Part shown: piece after piece, positions 5,834-7,099 of the stretch | Layout: every line of letters starts with the position of its first letter | How positions within the stretch are numbered: the stretch's first letter is position 1 | NCBI GenBank assembly: GCA_018064305.1 | Contig: JAGHVP010000128.1 | Coordinates: 1-7,099 of the forward strand | DNA length: 7,099 bases | Reading direction: 5' to 3' | Source of the DNA: Candidatus Equibacterium intestinale | GTDB lineage: Bacteria; Bacteroidota; Bacteroidia; Bacteroidales; UBA932 | Notes under the pieces: generated by a model | The model's input: the letters and a program-made list of their open reading frames with translations, nothing else | Told to the model about the DNA's origin: nothing | Database searches by the model: none | Made by a program: the position numbers and the translations under genes

Positions 5834-7099
5834 TGGAGAAAAATCAGACAATGCCCGACTACCTGTTCGAGGTCAGTTGGGAAGTATGTAACAAAATTGG
5901 AGGAATTCATACCGTTCTGGCGACAAAGGCGCTTAACCTGAGCCAGGAACTCGGAAACAGACATATACATATCGGTCCGGACGTATGGATGCACACACGC
6001 CGGAACCCGGAATTCATAGAAGATCCGTCGCTGTTCCGCAACTGGAAGGATGTTGCGGCAAGAGAAGGCATAAGGGTCCGCATCGGAAGATGGAACATAC
6101 CCGGCAAGCCCATAGCGATACTGGTAGACTTCAAGGAGTTCATCCAGAACAAGGACAAGATCTTCGGCAAGGCATGGGAGCTCTACAGAGTTGACTCGCT
6201 CAGAGGCAACTGGGAGTATATCGAAGCTTTCCTTTTCGGCTACGCCGCCGGCAAGGTTATCGAGAGCTTCGCAAGATACACTGTCCGCACATCCAGCAGG
6301 ATGGTGGCACAGTTCCACGAGTGGATGGCAGGTGCAGGCCTGCTTTACCTCAAGGGGCAGAACCTCCCTATCAGCACCATCTTCACCACCCACGCAACAG
6401 TGGTCGGCCGCTGCATGTCCAGCAAGCATATCCCCTTCTACCAGCAGCTTCAGCAGATGGACGGAGACTCGCTGGCAGTGGAGCACAACGTAAACGACCG
6501 CCATTCGGTAGAGAAAGCAGCGGCTCAGAATGCCGATGTCTTCACCACGGTGAGCGACCTCACAGCCCGCGAATGCGAAATCCTGCTGGGCCGCAGGCCC
6601 GAGGTGGTCACTCCCAACGGATTTGACAACAGCATCGCCCCTTCCGGCAATGACTATGCAGAGAAGCGTGACGCAGCCCGCAGCATCCTGCTTGCAACTG
6701 CAGGTGCCATGTCAGGCAAGAAATACGGCAAAGACACAGTGCTTGTATGCACTTCGGGCCGCTACGAATATGAGAACAAGGGTGTCAACATATTCCTGGA
6801 TGCCCTAAGAAAGGCTGCCGACAGCAATCCCGCACACCATATCGTGGCTTTCATAATGGTTCCTTCAGGGCACAACGGCCCCGACAAGAACCTTGTAGAT
6901 AAGCTGCAGGGCAACGGATCGGACTACACCACCAACATATCGCACTATCTGATGGACGACTATGACATCATCAGAAGGCGTCTCAACGAGCTGAAGCTCG
7001 ACAACGCCCCCAAGAGCAAGGTGGATGTATTCTTCATTCCTTCATACCTCAACGGCAGCGACGGCATCTTCAACCAGAGATATTACGACCTGCTTACAG
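5833..7099 (+). CDS. Glycogen synthase, GT3 family (eukaryote-like), 3' end beyond window
   Basis: The first 422 residues of a GT3 glycogen (starch) synthase are present; the frame is open at the right edge. GT3 enzymes extend alpha-1,4-glucan from UDP-glucose. It follows yeast/animal glycogen synthase closely: FEVSWEVCNKIGGIHTVL from residue 13 contains the KxGG donor loop (21-24); FHEWMAGAGL starts at 161; FTTHATVVGR at 184-193; NADVFTTVS starts at 237; VTPNG ends at 263; and GRYEYENKG at 309-317 carries R310 and K316, aligning with the yeast UDP-contacting Arg and Lys. The segment between FIMVP (340-344) and YDIIRRRL (377-384) is much shorter than the helical tetramer-forming insertion of the yeast enzyme. 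The E-x7-E-type catalytic glutamates and the glucose-6-phosphate-sensing Arg-rich helix, if present, lie past the edge. ATG 5833 shares bases with the GH57 stop (TAATG), implying coupled translation. ATG 5851 (residue 7) is an alternative start that would keep the whole fold. Confidence 0.95.
   Translation, partial: MEKNQTMPDYLFEVSWEVCNKIGGIHTVLATKALNLSQELGNRHIHIGPDVWMHTRRNPEFIEDPSLFRNWKDVAAREGIRVRIGRWNIPGKPIAILVDFKEFIQNKDKIFGKAWELYRVDSLRGNWEYIEAFLFGYAAGKVIESFARYTVRTSSRMVAQFHEWMAGAGLLYLKGQNLPISTIFTTHATVVGRCMSSKHIPFYQQLQQMDGDSLAVEHNVNDRHSVEKAAAQNADVFTTVSDLTARECEILLGRRPEVVTPNGFDNSIAPSGNDYAEKRDAARSILLATAGAMSGKKYGKDTVLVCTSGRYEYENKGVNIFLDALRKAADSNPAHHIVAFIMVPSGHNGPDKNLVDKLQGNGSDYTTNISHYLMDDYDIIRRRLNELKLDNAPKSKVDVFFIPSYLNGSDGIFNQRYYDLLT

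Noticed and set aside
5731..6504. 257-codon minus-strand open frame across the GH57/GT3 junction
   Set aside because: It overlaps two strongly recognised + strand genes, shows no domain-like pattern and has no promoter or start signal of its own.
1..7099. CRISPR array, insertion sequence, tRNA/rRNA gene or phage module
   Set aside because: No spaced direct repeats, transposase motifs, terminal inverted repeats or RNA-gene sequences were seen; the genes are tightly packed metabolic and housekeeping genes.

Overview
The window looks like a Bacteroidetes (Bacteroidales-type) chromosome segment of moderately high GC content. Four things point that way. The first partial gene is an RND/MacA-type periplasmic adaptor written in the style of that phylum. 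Most starts lack a clear Shine-Dalgarno sequence. The one real intergenic gap carries a TAnnTTTG promoter element. The glycogen genes combine a eukaryote-like GT3 synthase, a GH57 amylase and a GDE-type debranching protein, a combination I associate with Bacteroides and Prevotella relatives. All six genes lie on the + strand. There is no RNA gene, mobile element, CRISPR array or long gene-free stretch; the largest gap is 53 bases.

Layout: (1) 1-612 is the C-terminal part of a HlyD/MacA-like efflux adaptor whose start lies upstream of the window. (2) 578-1291 is tsaB, the t6A tRNA-modification partner protein, overlapping the adaptor by 35 bases. (3) 1292-1344 is a short gap with a good Bacteroidetes -7 promoter element inside a 9-bp inverted repeat. 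(4) 1345-7099 is a tightly packed glycogen block: a GH133/GDE-like debranching protein (ATGA overlap with the next gene), a GT4 glycogen-synthase-like transferase, a GH57 alpha-amylase (14-base gap before it), and a GT3 glycogen synthase (TAATG overlap) that runs off the right edge.

The block probably makes and remodels cytoplasmic alpha-glucan. GT3 (and perhaps GT4) would extend chains from a nucleotide-glucose donor, GH57 would cut or transfer alpha-1,4 segments, and the GDE-like protein would deal with branch stubs. None of the proteins has a signal peptide. No glgB, glgC or glgP is present here.

I see no wholly new system. The most interesting points are the apparent loss of several hallmark residues in the debranching-like protein, the GT3 synthase that lacks most of the helical insertion used for tetramer formation in the yeast enzyme, and the pairing of two synthase-like transferases in one operon. 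Family motifs and the yeast comparison are from memory; no search was run.
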